From: Kiritimatiellia bacterium
Lineage (GTDB): Bacteria > Verrucomicrobiota > Kiritimatiellia > RFP12 > UBA1067
Reading direction: 5' to 3'
DNA: 50,655 bases
NCBI GenBank assembly: GCA_017962315.1
Contig: JAGCVN010000081.1
Location: 1 to 50,655 of the forward strand
Below, in pieces: positions 15,179 through 24,482 of the stretch (within the stretch, counting starts at the first letter, position 1; each line of letters begins with the position of its first letter). The position numbers were made by a program, and so were the translations under genes. Under the pieces are notes generated by a model. It worked only from the letters and a program-made list of their open reading frames with translations. It did no database searches and was not told where the DNA came from.

Positions 15179-15823
15179 ATGCTTGACATAAACGTGGACA
15201 TTCCAGAGGGAACGGTCGCGAACTTTGAGGCGGCTATCAAACGATACCACACAGACCTTGGCAATTCGCAACGTGTAGCCGTCCGGCGCGGCGTCATCGC
15301 GTTTATACAGAAGGTACGGGGCCGGACGCTAAAGGCGAAAGAGAGCATACCCGCGAGAGCCGTCACGCGCTACAAGGGCGACGGCCCGAAATACATCACG
15401 CCGAAAGGGAAGAACCAGAAGCCGCAGCCGCGCTGGATCGTGCGCCGCCGCGACCAGAGCCAACGTTTCACTTTTGTCAGGCACCGCGAGGGCGTCGATA
15501 CGCTTGCTGCCGCCAGAGAGAAATTCGGCGCGATCAAGCGACACGGACTGGCGCGAAAGTCGTGGGGCTTGTTCATGACCCATCTTTTCAACCGCGCCAA
15601 TCCAGAGGACAAGAACCCGGCGGCGGTGATAAAGAGCGGGCTGACCGAGGGATACATCCGGGAAGTCATCACGGGCGACAATCCGCGCGTCGAGGCGTTG
15701 CTTGTAAACCGTCTCGGCTACATATGCGACGCGACGAGCGACGCCGCGATTGCCGAGGCCATGGCGAAGGCCACGAACCAGATAAACGGCTTAATTCAGA
15801 AACAAGTGGACAAAGGACTTTGA
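15179..15823 (+). CDS. Probable minor tail or tail-completion protein
   Basis: A 214-residue basic protein. ATG 15179 follows the previous stop by two bases; longer in-frame readings overlap the upstream gene. Basic stretches (IQKVRGRTLKAKES, PKGKNQKPQPRWIVRRRDQ) and a C-terminal helix with repeated Ala are typical of HK97 gp10-like or minor tail Z-type proteins, which link head and tail. The family call is tentative. Confidence 0.55.
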   Translation: MLDINVDIPEGTVANFEAAIKRYHTDLGNSQRVAVRRGVIAFIQKVRGRTLKAKESIPARAVTRYKGDGPKYITPKGKNQKPQPRWIVRRRDQSQRFTFVRHREGVDTLAAAREKFGAIKRHGLARKSWGLFMTHLFNRANPEDKNPAAVIKSGLTEGYIREVITGDNPRVEALLVNRLGYICDATSDAAIAEAMAKATNQINGLIQKQVDKGL

Positions 15824-15824
15824 C

Positions 15825-16283
15825 ATGACCCCGATGGAATTCATAACACGTAAACTGAAAGCCCTGATAGAGGCAAGCGGCGCAACGGTGTCCGTTGTGT
15901 CTCTCTTGCTAGAGGCACTTGCCGGCGAGAAGCACCAAGCGAAGTCTAGCTGCATAGCCGTGAATGTCCACATTGCGGATCAACACGTAGAACCCTTGCC
16001 GCTTTATTCGTTCAAGGCAACAGTTATACTTTCTGTTTCGATAGACGACGACAAGGGCGGGAGCCTGTTTGTCGAGAACTACAACGCCCTATGGGCCGCG
16101 TTCGACTATCTGGCGCGTGGCGACAACTGCGTCGAGTTGGGTAGTAATCCGGACGATGACACGACCGTATTGGTTGACGGCTTTCAGATCGGTGAAGGAG
16201 ATCCGCCGGACTTCGCCGACGACGGGAACGGCGGCTCATGGACTACCACGTTTGCTGCGTCAATTACGGGGCGCGCAATCTGA
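15825..16283 (+). CDS. Probable tail terminator-like protein
   Basis: A 152-residue protein with pattern of a small alpha/beta tail-end protein (N-terminal helix MTPMEFITRKLKALIEASG, central strands with YSFKATVILSVSIDDD). Location before the tube protein fits a tail terminator. From here to about 19.6 kb the codons are visibly less GC-rich (frequent ata, aga, cta, gta), unlike the preceding genes. Confidence 0.5.
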   Translation: MTPMEFITRKLKALIEASGATVSVVSLLLEALAGEKHQAKSSCIAVNVHIADQHVEPLPLYSFKATVILSVSIDDDKGGSLFVENYNALWAAFDYLARGDNCVELGSNPDDDTTVLVDGFQIGEGDPPDFADDGNGGSWTTTFAASITGRAI

Positions 16284-16304
16284 AGAAGAAAGGATTACTC
16301 GAAT

Positions 16305-17006
16305 ATGTCTGCAAATGGTTTTTCTGTCCCTGTGAGTTTCTGGGGATCAATTTCTGGCCTCACGGTAAAAAATTCGGAGGAGGGGTATCATATCGAGTTG
16401 GCAACAGCGCAGGATTCCAACGGCGACACTATAGCCGCAGAAAACTACGGCGGTACATACGCCCCAAAATCCACATACGTCGTAACAGGTGAGGTTAACC
16501 TCGCCAATCTAGCTCTTGGCACGGTGTACACCGGCGAGATCGGTGGAATAAATAGAAAATTTATGCTGACGAACGTAGTAATCGAAACGGGTGCCGGAGA
16601 ATCTCCAACCGTCACCTTGTCTGGCACCGAAGTCGAAAGCTCGGCAGTAACTCAGCGTACATACAGACTTTGCGGAACGCTCACGCCGAGGGTACGGTCA
16701 CAGGATGTAGCGGGAGCGTTCGCCAACACAAGCGAGAACATGAAATCTGTAAAAACCGAATTCGATTGTAACGTTGCCGAGGCGACAGTTTCTGGAATCC
16801 CCGTCGCCAGCGGTGTCTGCAACGCCCGTGTTACAGTATCCGCCACGTTTATTGACCCAGACAAGACGCTGGAGGTACGTTTAGGGCAGGGATTCCTCTA
16901 TTCTAACGATCTGAATGTTGTACGCAACGATGCGAGTTATATCGAGTATCAGGCGGAGGCCGTTCGGTATCTGAACCCCGACGGCGAAATCAATGATGGC
17001 GAGTAA
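16305..17006 (+). CDS. Probable major tail tube protein
   Basis: A 233-residue beta-rich protein, located where tube proteins occur: after the terminator-like gene and before chaperone and tape measure. Segments such as STYVVTGEVNLANLALGTVYTG and VNLANLALG suggest strands; Thr, Ser, Gly and Val dominate. No decisive motif. ATG 16305 is used; the stop overlaps the upstream end of the next open frame. Confidence 0.55.
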   Translation: MSANGFSVPVSFWGSISGLTVKNSEEGYHIELATAQDSNGDTIAAENYGGTYAPKSTYVVTGEVNLANLALGTVYTGEIGGINRKFMLTNVVIETGAGESPTVTLSGTEVESSAVTQRTYRLCGTLTPRVRSQDVAGAFANTSENMKSVKTEFDCNVAEATVSGIPVASGVCNARVTVSATFIDPDKTLEVRLGQGFLYSNDLNVVRNDASYIEYQAEAVRYLNPDGEINDGE

Positions 17007-17019
17007 ACTAGGAGATAGC

Positions 17020-17733
17020 ATGTCAAATGGGATATCAGAGCTTGCGCTGGATGCGTTGGCAGATCTACGGGCAGAAGGTTTATCGCCGACCGATACTGAT
17101 ATAATTAGGCTCAATGCGGTTGCCCTCGCCATATCTGACAGCGGCGAGACCAACGCATTTACTGTGCCGAAGTTCGTCGTTGTCGGCGGGTGTACCTTGT
17201 GGGAGCCGACACTTGCTGCTTACGACTGGTTTTCGTATGCGCGTACATTGGCGGATGATATATCGGTCGAAGACTGGATGTTTGCATTCGCGTGTGCGCA
17301 CGGGAGAGACCGGATATATTTATCGGCATTGACCGGGAAGGTGGAAATAGAAGTTGCACTAGGCACGTTTATCTCGTCGCTGGCGGCGACGAGGGACGAA
17401 GTGTTTCGTGCCGTTGACTACCTCGTCTCGGATGGCGTGTTGCCAGACCCGACACAAATTTCAAGAGATTCCAAATTCACAGACCCGGACGAAGAAGTAC
17501 AGGTTAGGGAGGCTTTAGAAAAATTTTTGGCAGAAGCGGTAGCAACGTTACCGGGAATCTCGTTTGGTGAGATCATGGAGCAAACACCGAGGCGGCTTGG
17601 ACGAATGATATACGCCTCGCACGTCCTCGCTGGACTGCCCGTGACACGGAAATCGTCAGCCGCCTACGCGAGTTATCTAGCGACCCTCGGTGGAATAAAG
17701 AAACGATTGCAAGACGAAAAGAAAGAGGTGTGA
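17020..17733 (+). CDS. Probable tail assembly chaperone
   Basis: A 237-residue helical, acidic protein between the tube and tape-measure genes, the usual place of tail assembly chaperones. ATG 17020 is preferred over an in-frame ATG at 16993 because AGGAGA lies five bases upstream. I looked for a frameshifted second product typical of such genes but could not show a clear slippery site. Function is inferred from position. Confidence 0.5.
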   Translation: MSNGISELALDALADLRAEGLSPTDTDIIRLNAVALAISDSGETNAFTVPKFVVVGGCTLWEPTLAAYDWFSYARTLADDISVEDWMFAFACAHGRDRIYLSALTGKVEIEVALGTFISSLAATRDEVFRAVDYLVSDGVLPDPTQISRDSKFTDPDEEVQVREALEKFLAEAVATLPGISFGEIMEQTPRRLGRMIYASHVLAGLPVTRKSSAAYASYLATLGGIKKRLQDEKKEV

Positions 17734-17735
17734 GA

Positions 17736-19430
17736 ATGGCAAAGCGTGATATACGAATTACGATAACCTCGGCTCTTAACGCCGCCGGGATTAACGCCAC
17801 AAAGGCACAGGTTCGGGATTTGGCGCGATCTGTGAGACAGTCTATGGATGACGTCGGCAACTCGACCAGACAAGGGTGGGCTGATATAGAGGCGGCGTGG
17901 AATATGAGTCTCGGTGCAATCCGACGCTCCTGGGCGGCGGCAATTGCCACGATAAAGGCCGCATTTAGTTTCGAGACGATGACCGTACAGTTCAAGACGC
18001 TCATCGGAGATATGGCCGAGGCTAGGCAGCACATGGAGATGCTGCAACACATGGGCGACACCCCCCCTTTTTCTCTCGAACAGTTCGCCGCCGCGTCACG
18101 AAGTATGATGGTCATGACAGATTGTGCGCTAGGGTTTGAACAGTCTCTGCAATTAGTGGGTGACGCGGCGGCGGCAACGGGCTTACCAATCGAGACCCTA
18201 GGACGCGAAATTGGAAAAGCGTATGCCGTAATCAGGGACGGGCAGCCGATCAATCGCGTAGCCATATCCCTTCGCAACATGGGGATAATAACGCCCAATG
18301 TTGCGGAGTCTCTTGTGAAAATGCAGGAATCAGGGGCTGGTAACATAGAGGTTTGGACCGCATTGGAAAAAGAGCTAGGAAAATTTTCCGGTGCAATGAA
18401 GGAAACCGAATCTACCGGAAACGGCCTGCTTGGGGCGCTATCTTCAAGGTGGGACGATGCTGTCAGAAAATTCGGGGCGGCATTTCTTGAATCCTCCAAG
18501 GGCGGTTTGCAATACTGCATTGATAAACTTAGAGAATTGGCAGAAAGCGGCATGATTGAGCGGTGGGCGGCGACCGCCTCCGCCGCCGCCGCGCGCGTTG
18601 CAAGAATATTTAACGCTCTAGGCACAAGCGTTGCACGTATCAGCTCGGCACTTGGGGCAGCAGTAGGAACGATGGATGCGGGCAAAGGGATGAAATCCGC
18701 CTTGAGCGAGTTCAGGCGGCAGTACGCCGATTGGCAACCCAACAAGGCTGAAGACAAGGGGATAAAAGCTGAAGATAAGGGGAAAAAAGCAGAAGACAAG
18801 ATGACGGATGTGCATACTACGCATGTTACTAATGAACGCGAACGGCTTGAATCAAATATGCGAGCGGCGCAATCAAGAGCAGACAGCAAAAAAGCGAGAG
18901 CCGAAGCACTGGCCTCGGCTAGAGCCGAAATGAAGGCTGAAACCGATGAATACAAAAAACTCGATGCCGATATCAAGGCCCTGCTAGAAGACGAAGGGAA
19001 ACAACAAAGGAAAAATGCCAATTTGGCAGTAAAAGGCGCAACGGACGATGTGTCAGCAGCAGCCGACAGGGTTCAGAGAGCGGAAGAACTGATCAAAGCC
19101 GGATTCGGGAACGAGAAACGGGATTCAGACAGGCGTCTTGAATTTCTTCGGCATAGCGACGTGAAAATACCGAAATTCCTGAAAGCTATCGATCCGGGGA
19201 AACAGGCAGATCGTATGGAGCGATATTTGGCAGGCGTGATGCGGAAACAGGATCGCGGCATACGGCTCTCCGTGCGCGACAGGAAACTTCTAAATGCCGC
19301 AGAAGTGTTCGAGAAGAGAAAGCAAGAACTTACTGAGGCACAGAAACAGCTCGAAGCGGCGAAGAAGCAACTCAAAGTCGCCGAAGAGATACGCGACAAG
19401 ATCGCGGAGGCACTTGTACCTAGAGCGTAG
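17736..19430 (+). CDS. Tape measure protein
   Basis: A 564-residue protein that would set tail length and help DNA passage. The N-terminal part contains a tape-measure pattern (FSFETMTVQFKTLIGDMAEA, SLEQFAAASRSMMVM); the middle has hydrophobic helices (RVARIFNALGTSVARISSA), then three KAEDKG-type repeats near 335-352, then long charged coiled coil to the end. At roughly 0.15 nm per residue it fits a short to medium siphovirus tail. ATG 17736 follows the chaperone stop closely. Confidence 0.8.
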   Translation: MAKRDIRITITSALNAAGINATKAQVRDLARSVRQSMDDVGNSTRQGWADIEAAWNMSLGAIRRSWAAAIATIKAAFSFETMTVQFKTLIGDMAEARQHMEMLQHMGDTPPFSLEQFAAASRSMMVMTDCALGFEQSLQLVGDAAAATGLPIETLGREIGKAYAVIRDGQPINRVAISLRNMGIITPNVAESLVKMQESGAGNIEVWTALEKELGKFSGAMKETESTGNGLLGALSSRWDDAVRKFGAAFLESSKGGLQYCIDKLRELAESGMIERWAATASAAAARVARIFNALGTSVARISSALGAAVGTMDAGKGMKSALSEFRRQYADWQPNKAEDKGIKAEDKGKKAEDKMTDVHTTHVTNERERLESNMRAAQSRADSKKARAEALASARAEMKAETDEYKKLDADIKALLEDEGKQQRKNANLAVKGATDDVSAAADRVQRAEELIKAGFGNEKRDSDRRLEFLRHSDVKIPKFLKAIDPGKQADRMERYLAGVMRKQDRGIRLSVRDRKLLNAAEVFEKRKQELTEAQKQLEAAKKQLKVAEEIRDKIAEALVPRA

Positions 19431-19438
19431 GAGGTATC

Positions 19439-19945
19439 ATGAGTTTCTTTACAGGATTATTAGGCACAGTCACTAACACGTCCGGTACGTACCCGTCAAC
19501 AACCATTTCTCCGCCTTTGTCCGGTCCCTGCAATATCGTTATGGATCAGCCGGAGACGTGCGCTGAAACGCACTCCCTGCTCTCTGTGCGCGGGGGCATG
19601 GACAACAAGCTCTTCGTCATCGACAAATGCACAAAGGCGTACTCCGGCAGCTTCCGCGTCCTGTTCATCGCCCCCGACTACATCCAGTCCGTCGTTGACG
19701 CGCTCGTCGCGATGTATACGCGGAGCGTCCCGGTAGGATACTACCTCATACTCGACACCACCAGTCCGGATACCACCGACGGCAACGCCAGGATCGAATC
19801 GAGGCTCATGACGTCAACGCGGGATACGACGATATGCGAGGCGGTCGTTACGCCCACGCGCCTGTCCTGCGGCGCATATGACATAAGTGTGACTATACAT
19901 CGGACGCGCGAGACATACACACAGTATACACCGACGTCCAGCTAG
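19439..19945 (+). CDS. Distal tail protein candidate
   Basis: A 168-residue protein after the tape measure, with an excellent TAGGAGGTATC site before ATG 19439. Beta-strand patterns and several Thr/Ser/Cys-rich segments; no named family. Position suggests a tail-tip or baseplate component. The 5' part keeps the AT-richer style of the tail genes, while the 3' half returns to GC-rich codons. Confidence 0.5.
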   Translation: MSFFTGLLGTVTNTSGTYPSTTISPPLSGPCNIVMDQPETCAETHSLLSVRGGMDNKLFVIDKCTKAYSGSFRVLFIAPDYIQSVVDALVAMYTRSVPVGYYLILDTTSPDTTDGNARIESRLMTSTRDTTICEAVVTPTRLSCGAYDISVTIHRTRETYTQYTPTSS

Positions 19946-19955
19946 GAGAGGGAAA

Positions 19956-20363
19956 ATGGGAGATTTGGGTATACCGCGCCTCCGCACGGGACAGGCACTC
20001 GCCGCGCAACCTATCGTTACGGCGTTCAACACCCTGGCCGAAGCAGTCGAGGGCATGTCGGGAGAAGACGGGGTTAGAATCGAGAAGAATCAAAAAAAGG
20101 GTTTGACCATTGGTTTCAACAATGGCGAGGCACCAGCCCCTGGCCCAAGCGATGCGTCCTGTAAATACGTAACTGATATATCCGCAGGGTCGAACGACTG
20201 GGAGCTGGAGATCTCCTACTCCGACGGCACCTCGGAGACCGTCACCGTCCCGCACCCAGCCCTCGTAACCTCCGTCACGTGGGACGGCGCGAACGGCCGC
20301 ATCGCCGTCGCGATGACGTCTGGGGCCACCGACTACATCAGCTTCGTCAGCTACAACTACTAA
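19956..20363 (+). CDS. Tail-tip or fibre-associated protein
   Basis: A 135-residue protein. The N-terminal half (TGQALAAQPIVTAFNTLAEAVEGM) is helical, the C-terminal half repeats short strands (ELEISYSDGTSETVTVPHP). This helix-then-beta arrangement resembles small fibre/tip proteins. No family recognised. Start follows AGGAGAGG. Confidence 0.5.
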   Translation: MGDLGIPRLRTGQALAAQPIVTAFNTLAEAVEGMSGEDGVRIEKNQKKGLTIGFNNGEAPAPGPSDASCKYVTDISAGSNDWELEISYSDGTSETVTVPHPALVTSVTWDGANGRIAVAMTSGATDYISFVSYNY

Positions 20364-20372
20364 CTAGGGGGC

Positions 20373-21062
20373 ATGGCAATGGCATACGCGACGTCGCAGG
20401 AATACAGGCCGAGGCTCGGATACGAAACGGACAGGCAGCGCAACCGCCCCGTCCTCGCCTACCAGTACTCCGGAGACACCGCCCTCATGCCCGCCTGCTG
20501 GAAGCCCATCGCCGACGGCACGGACTACCCCTTCAAGTATCTGCGGAAGGAGACGCTCGAGAACGGCGGCTCCGCCGTTCTCGAGCGCGGCGGGTCGCGC
20601 CTCGTGTTCTCCGAAAGCTCATCCTCCTCCCACTCATACGACAGCGACACGTGGACCGCGCTCCTGGTGCCCGGCGAACCGTCGCACATCGAGGTGTCGC
20701 TCGGCTACTCGTTCCAGCACCCCGGCTCGCTGGATTCGTGGTGGTTCGAGTTCGAGCTTTCCTTCGGCTTCGTCCTCGCTGGCGGGTTCATCGCGGATTA
20801 CCGTATCGTCTGCGGGAACTGGGGCTCCGCCGGGGCGAAGCCGCCCGACCCCGTGTGGGACGGCGGGGACTCCGGGCTGACAACGACCGAGAAATGGGCG
20901 CGGGGGTCCGCCGTCGCAGCGTCCTTCCCCGTCCCGTACTACGCGACCCAAGTCTACATCGAGTTCGATTCGGTCCAGCACAACCCAGACGCGACCTCCG
21001 TCTCGCGGACGCTGGACGCGGCGGTGCAGGTGTGGCCGGGGTTCATCAACAGGCTGCGCTGA
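20373..21062 (+). CDS. Putative receptor-binding or tip protein
   Basis: A 229-residue beta-rich protein with many Trp, Tyr, Ser and Gly (SSSSSHSYDSDTW, FQHPGSLDSWWFEFEL). Such composition is usual for receptor-binding tail proteins, and it lies last in the tail block. No conserved domain recognised. ATG 20373 follows GGGGGC closely. Confidence 0.45.
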   Translation: MAMAYATSQEYRPRLGYETDRQRNRPVLAYQYSGDTALMPACWKPIADGTDYPFKYLRKETLENGGSAVLERGGSRLVFSESSSSSHSYDSDTWTALLVPGEPSHIEVSLGYSFQHPGSLDSWWFEFELSFGFVLAGGFIADYRIVCGNWGSAGAKPPDPVWDGGDSGLTTTEKWARGSAVAASFPVPYYATQVYIEFDSVQHNPDATSVSRTLDAAVQVWPGFINRLR

Positions 21063-21134
21063 TCGGTGCGGCGATGGCTGTGTTTATGACTTTTGACTAT
21101 TGCGCTATAGTTAAGGAAGGGGAAACACGACAGC

Positions 21135-21644
21135 ATGAAGACAAATCACATCTGGATACGCCCGGACAGGCTGAACGCGCCGCTTGCGACGTGCAACATC
21201 GGCAAGTTGTCCTCGGCGGTTTTCAACATCAAGGGCGACATTCCCGACGACGTTGACACGATCACCGTCCAGATCGGGCGGACGGAAGACCCGGACACGC
21301 ACAAGCCGCGCCCGAACTTCACGGCGGCGGCAAGCGAGGTCGAAGGACAGACGCCGCGCAGCTTCCGCGCCTACTTGTCGCCGTTCCTGTTCCCGGACGT
21401 TGCAGACGTGCTCGAATACCACATCCTCGGCTCGGACAAAAACGGCAACGCCCGGTGGTTGGGAACGGGGACGCTCATCGTGCGCGAGAACCCGGCGAAC
21501 GGATCGCCCGTGCCGCCAGAAATCATCCCGGCGGACACCTACATCCGCAACCCCGTGACGGGGCTTTACCACAAACTGATCGCCGTGGTGGACGAGGACG
21601 GCAACCTTACGATCAACCTCGCAGACGAGGGAGTGAATAGATGA
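21135..21644 (+). CDS. Putative fibre/baseplate accessory protein
   Basis: A 169-residue protein. The first 115 residues read as an immunoglobulin-like or upper-baseplate (BppU-like) beta domain (SSAVFNIKGDIPDDVDTITVQIG), then DTYIRNPVTGLYHKLIAVVDEDG, a phrase common in phage fibre proteins. AAGGAAGGGG precedes ATG 21135, and the 72-base gap before it allows a promoter. It overlaps the next gene by ATGA. Confidence 0.5.
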   Translation: MKTNHIWIRPDRLNAPLATCNIGKLSSAVFNIKGDIPDDVDTITVQIGRTEDPDTHKPRPNFTAAASEVEGQTPRSFRAYLSPFLFPDVADVLEYHILGSDKNGNARWLGTGTLIVRENPANGSPVPPEIIPADTYIRNPVTGLYHKLIAVVDEDGNLTINLADEGVNR

Positions 21645-22207
21645 AAAAGGCCACCTTGCAAACCTTGCTATGCGCCTGTTGCCTGTTCATGGCGGCGGAC
21701 GCGGCGCAAATGGCATCCGAGCCGTGGGTGACGAACCGCATAGCGGAGGCAATAAGGGATTTGCCCGCCCCCGGCAACTACCACGTCGTTTCCAACGCCG
21801 CCATGAACGCTGCGCAGAAGGCATTCCTAAAGACGCCAATGAAACCTAACGGCTTGTGGCGCATCACGTTCTTCGACGACGTGCTGTATCCGGGCTGGTT
21901 CGACGTGCCGATGGAGATAGACAACTCATGGGCGTTCCTCCCGGACGGCGACGCGAGCATGGAATACGAGGCGCCCGGCTTGTATGTCGGCATCCCGTTC
22001 AACATCGCCGCCAGCCGCGCATGGACGTCGAACCAAGTCGCCGCCGCCGTGACCGCCGCGAACAACTACACCGACGCCGCGATCCGGGAACGGTCGCTCG
22101 GCGGCATTTGGGACGAAGCCTTGCAAGTGTGGTGGACGCCAGTCATGCGCAACGGATCGCTGACCTATCAGGCGACCACGAACGTGAACCTCAACGCGGA
22201 GAACTGA
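21641..22207 (+). CDS. Exported protein with signal peptide
   Basis: A 188-residue protein with a clear signal peptide (MKKATLQTLLCACCLFMAADA). The mature part has no family I recognise; it contains Trp-rich strands (SWAFLPDGDASMEYEAPG). Signal peptides are rare in virion proteins, so this and the next genes may act on or in the host envelope, or be processed fibre parts. ATGA overlap with the gene before. Confidence 0.55.
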   Translation: MKKATLQTLLCACCLFMAADAAQMASEPWVTNRIAEAIRDLPAPGNYHVVSNAAMNAAQKAFLKTPMKPNGLWRITFFDDVLYPGWFDVPMEIDNSWAFLPDGDASMEYEAPGLYVGIPFNIAASRAWTSNQVAAAVTAANNYTDAAIRERSLGGIWDEALQVWWTPVMRNGSLTYQATTNVNLNAEN

Positions 22208-22211
22208 CACG

Positions 22212-22976
22212 ATGAACCGACTGGCCCTTTTCCTGTTGTGCGCAGCGGCAAGCGCGACCGCCGCCGCCGTCCCGGACGCCACGAACACGGTGATGATGGT
22301 GGATCAACGCGGCAAACTGAACGTCGAGGGCGTTGCGTCCGTCGCCGACGTCGCCGCGAACGCCGTCAAGGTGCAGATCGCCGAGGCCAAGGCCGAAGCC
22401 GCGCAACAGACGGCGCGGGGCGTCACGTCCGCAATCGGCGCGGTTGTCGATAACATCATGAGCAACAACGTGGTGGTCTATCGCTCCGGCTTTTCGGACA
22501 GTTTCGCCGCGCTTGTCGTCATCACCGAGGACGACATTCTGGCAATATGCGAGGTGCGGTGGATCGAGCGGACAGCCGCCCGGATCGTCGTCGAGGTTGA
22601 CTACGTTTCGACGGCGGATTTGGGGACGGTGAAGCCCGCAGTCATGCACCACAACACGCTGGAGGGCGGACGCGCCAACTTCGAGGAACTTGCCGAGGCG
22701 AACGTGACCGCGCCAGTCTATCACGCCGAAAGCCGGACATACGACGGCCAGACGTTCGCGGGGTACTACACGATCCGGGCCATGATCCCGAACCCTTCCG
22801 GCACGTCGTCGTACTTCCTTTGGATAAGGGCGGACGCAGACGCGCCGAGCGGTGACGGCACGACCCTTGACTTGCCGAACGGCGTCACCGGGGGCGTTTC
22901 CGGCGAGTACACATGGGGCGACAAGGTGCTGACGTTCCGGGGCGGCGTTTTGATGGGGGTGCGCAATGTGGAGTGA
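22212..22976 (+). CDS. Exported protein with signal peptide
   Basis: A 254-residue protein with a signal peptide (MNRLALFLLCAAASATAAA), an Ala-rich helical segment (residues about 45-80, AEAKAEAAQQTARG) and a beta-rich C-terminal half (FLWIRADADAP, LTFRGGVLMGVRNVE). No family recognised. It overlaps the next gene by 11 bases and belongs to the same cassette of secreted proteins. Confidence 0.55.
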   Translation: MNRLALFLLCAAASATAAAVPDATNTVMMVDQRGKLNVEGVASVADVAANAVKVQIAEAKAEAAQQTARGVTSAIGAVVDNIMSNNVVVYRSGFSDSFAALVVITEDDILAICEVRWIERTAARIVVEVDYVSTADLGTVKPAVMHHNTLEGGRANFEELAEANVTAPVYHAESRTYDGQTFAGYYTIRAMIPNPSGTSSYFLWIRADADAPSGDGTTLDLPNGVTGGVSGEYTWGDKVLTFRGGVLMGVRNVE

Positions 22977-23700
22977 TTTCCTCACGGCTTGCCAAGCGGG
23001 GCTGACCGCCTGTTGCCTGTATATGCTTGCGCTGCTGCTTGCCGTGTGCGCGGGCGTTGCGCTTGCGCCTGTTATCCGGGAGCAATGGGCGAAAGTGCGG
23101 AAGTTGAAGCCGTTGGAAAAGGCGGTCGGGCTTGTCGCCGTTGCCGTCGCCATTGCCTACGGCGGCACGAAGCCCGTCCGGAACGCGGGCGCGGACGAGG
23201 GCATTGCGCTTGTTTCCGTCGCCGTCGAGTACGATGCCACGAACGACGTGACAGCCGTCGAGGTTAGTTTCACGGGCCACAACGTCACGACGGCGACCCC
23301 CGTTTTCGTCCGCAACGAACAGACGGAGAACTGGCGCGAACTGGAGAAGATCGGCGCGACAGTCACAACCGACCTCACAACAAACGTCCTCGCGTTCGCC
23401 GTTTCTGGCGACGTTTCGACCAACCGCTTCTGGTGGGTTGGCACGGAAACGCCAGCCGTGATTATCGAAAGCAAGGGAATCAAAATCACCCACTTCGCCG
23501 CGTCGTCGCGAGCCGTCGAGATCATGTGGACGTGCGACGACCCGAACGCGACCGAGTACGTGATACAGCGGCGGCGCAAAGGCGCGGCGCAATGGGAAAC
23601 CGTCGGCGTCACGTCGTCGCTTGCTTTCGTCTATGTCGGATTTACCGTCGGCGAGACGTGGGAGTGGCGCGTGTCGTCAACCTACACGGAGGGCGAATAA
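22966..23700 (+). CDS. Membrane-anchored protein with FN3-like domain
   Basis: A 244-residue protein. One or two hydrophobic segments near residues 12-35 and 52-66 suggest membrane anchoring. The remainder looks like fibronectin type III-like strands (ITHFAASSRAVEIMWTC, TEYVIQRRRKG, GETWEWRVS). No enzymatic motif. Tight overlaps on both sides place it in one operon with the secreted proteins. Confidence 0.5.
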   Translation: MWSDFLTACQAGLTACCLYMLALLLAVCAGVALAPVIREQWAKVRKLKPLEKAVGLVAVAVAIAYGGTKPVRNAGADEGIALVSVAVEYDATNDVTAVEVSFTGHNVTTATPVFVRNEQTENWRELEKIGATVTTDLTTNVLAFAVSGDVSTNRFWWVGTETPAVIIESKGIKITHFAASSRAVEIMWTCDDPNATEYVIQRRRKGAAQWETVGVTSSLAFVYVGFTVGETWEWRVSSTYTEGE

Positions 23701-24482
23701 TGCGCGGCGCGATCCTGACATTGGCCGCAATTCTGGCGGCGACTACGGCGCGGGCGCAGCTTTTCGCGGTTCGCGGCACGACAAACATCGTCATCACGTC
23801 CGAGTCAATCGAGGAACCCGCATGGAAGCGGCAGGTCGTCATGCAGAACGGCGCGACGGGCGAGATCATGAACGACGACGGCAGGGTAGGGAGCGCGGCG
23901 GAATCGGCGGCGGCGGGCGAAGCGGCGGAACGTGCGACGGAGATCGGCGAAGCGGCGAACGTCGCAATGACGAACGCGCTGCGGACGCTCACCACGGCGC
24001 AGACGAACGCGGCGACGAACGCCATCGCCCTTGCGCTTGTCGTCATGCCGGAGACGAGCCGCACGAACCTCACCGCCTACGTCGTCAAGACCACGACGGC
24101 GGGCGCGGTTGATACGCAGTGGGTATGGTACAACCGCCAGATAGACCTCGCGCCGAACCGCTACGTCGTCTATGAGACGCACGACCGCGCCGCCACAAAC
24201 AAGGTCGCGTGGGTTGACTGGCAGACGACCGAGACGATCACCCACAACGGGCGGACGTGGGAGGGTTGCCATCGTTGCACCGTGACCCGCCCGACATGGG
24301 CGCAGGGCGTGACGTGCCTCGACTTGCCAAACGACAGGCTCGGCGGGCCGTCCGGCTTTGATTTCGGCGACCTACTTGTCACCGTTGGCGGCGATCCGGC
24401 CTACACCGGGATCGTCTCGAACGGCGTGACCGGGGCCGTCCTATACTTCGACAATGGCTTTTGCAAAGGAACACCACAATGA
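23700..24482 (+). CDS. Exported protein with signal peptide
   Basis: A 260-residue protein with signal peptide (MRGAILTLAAILAATTARA), an Ala-rich helical central part (about 65-115) and a beta-rich C-terminal part. It resembles in layout the gene at 22,212 (signal, Ala-rich helices, strands), which hints at related roles. No family recognised. ATG 23700 overlaps the preceding TAA by one base. Confidence 0.5.
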   Translation: MRGAILTLAAILAATTARAQLFAVRGTTNIVITSESIEEPAWKRQVVMQNGATGEIMNDDGRVGSAAESAAAGEAAERATEIGEAANVAMTNALRTLTTAQTNAATNAIALALVVMPETSRTNLTAYVVKTTTAGAVDTQWVWYNRQIDLAPNRYVVYETHDRAATNKVAWVDWQTTETITHNGRTWEGCHRCTVTRPTWAQGVTCLDLPNDRLGGPSGFDFGDLLVTVGGDPAYTGIVSNGVTGAVLYFDNGFCKGTPQ

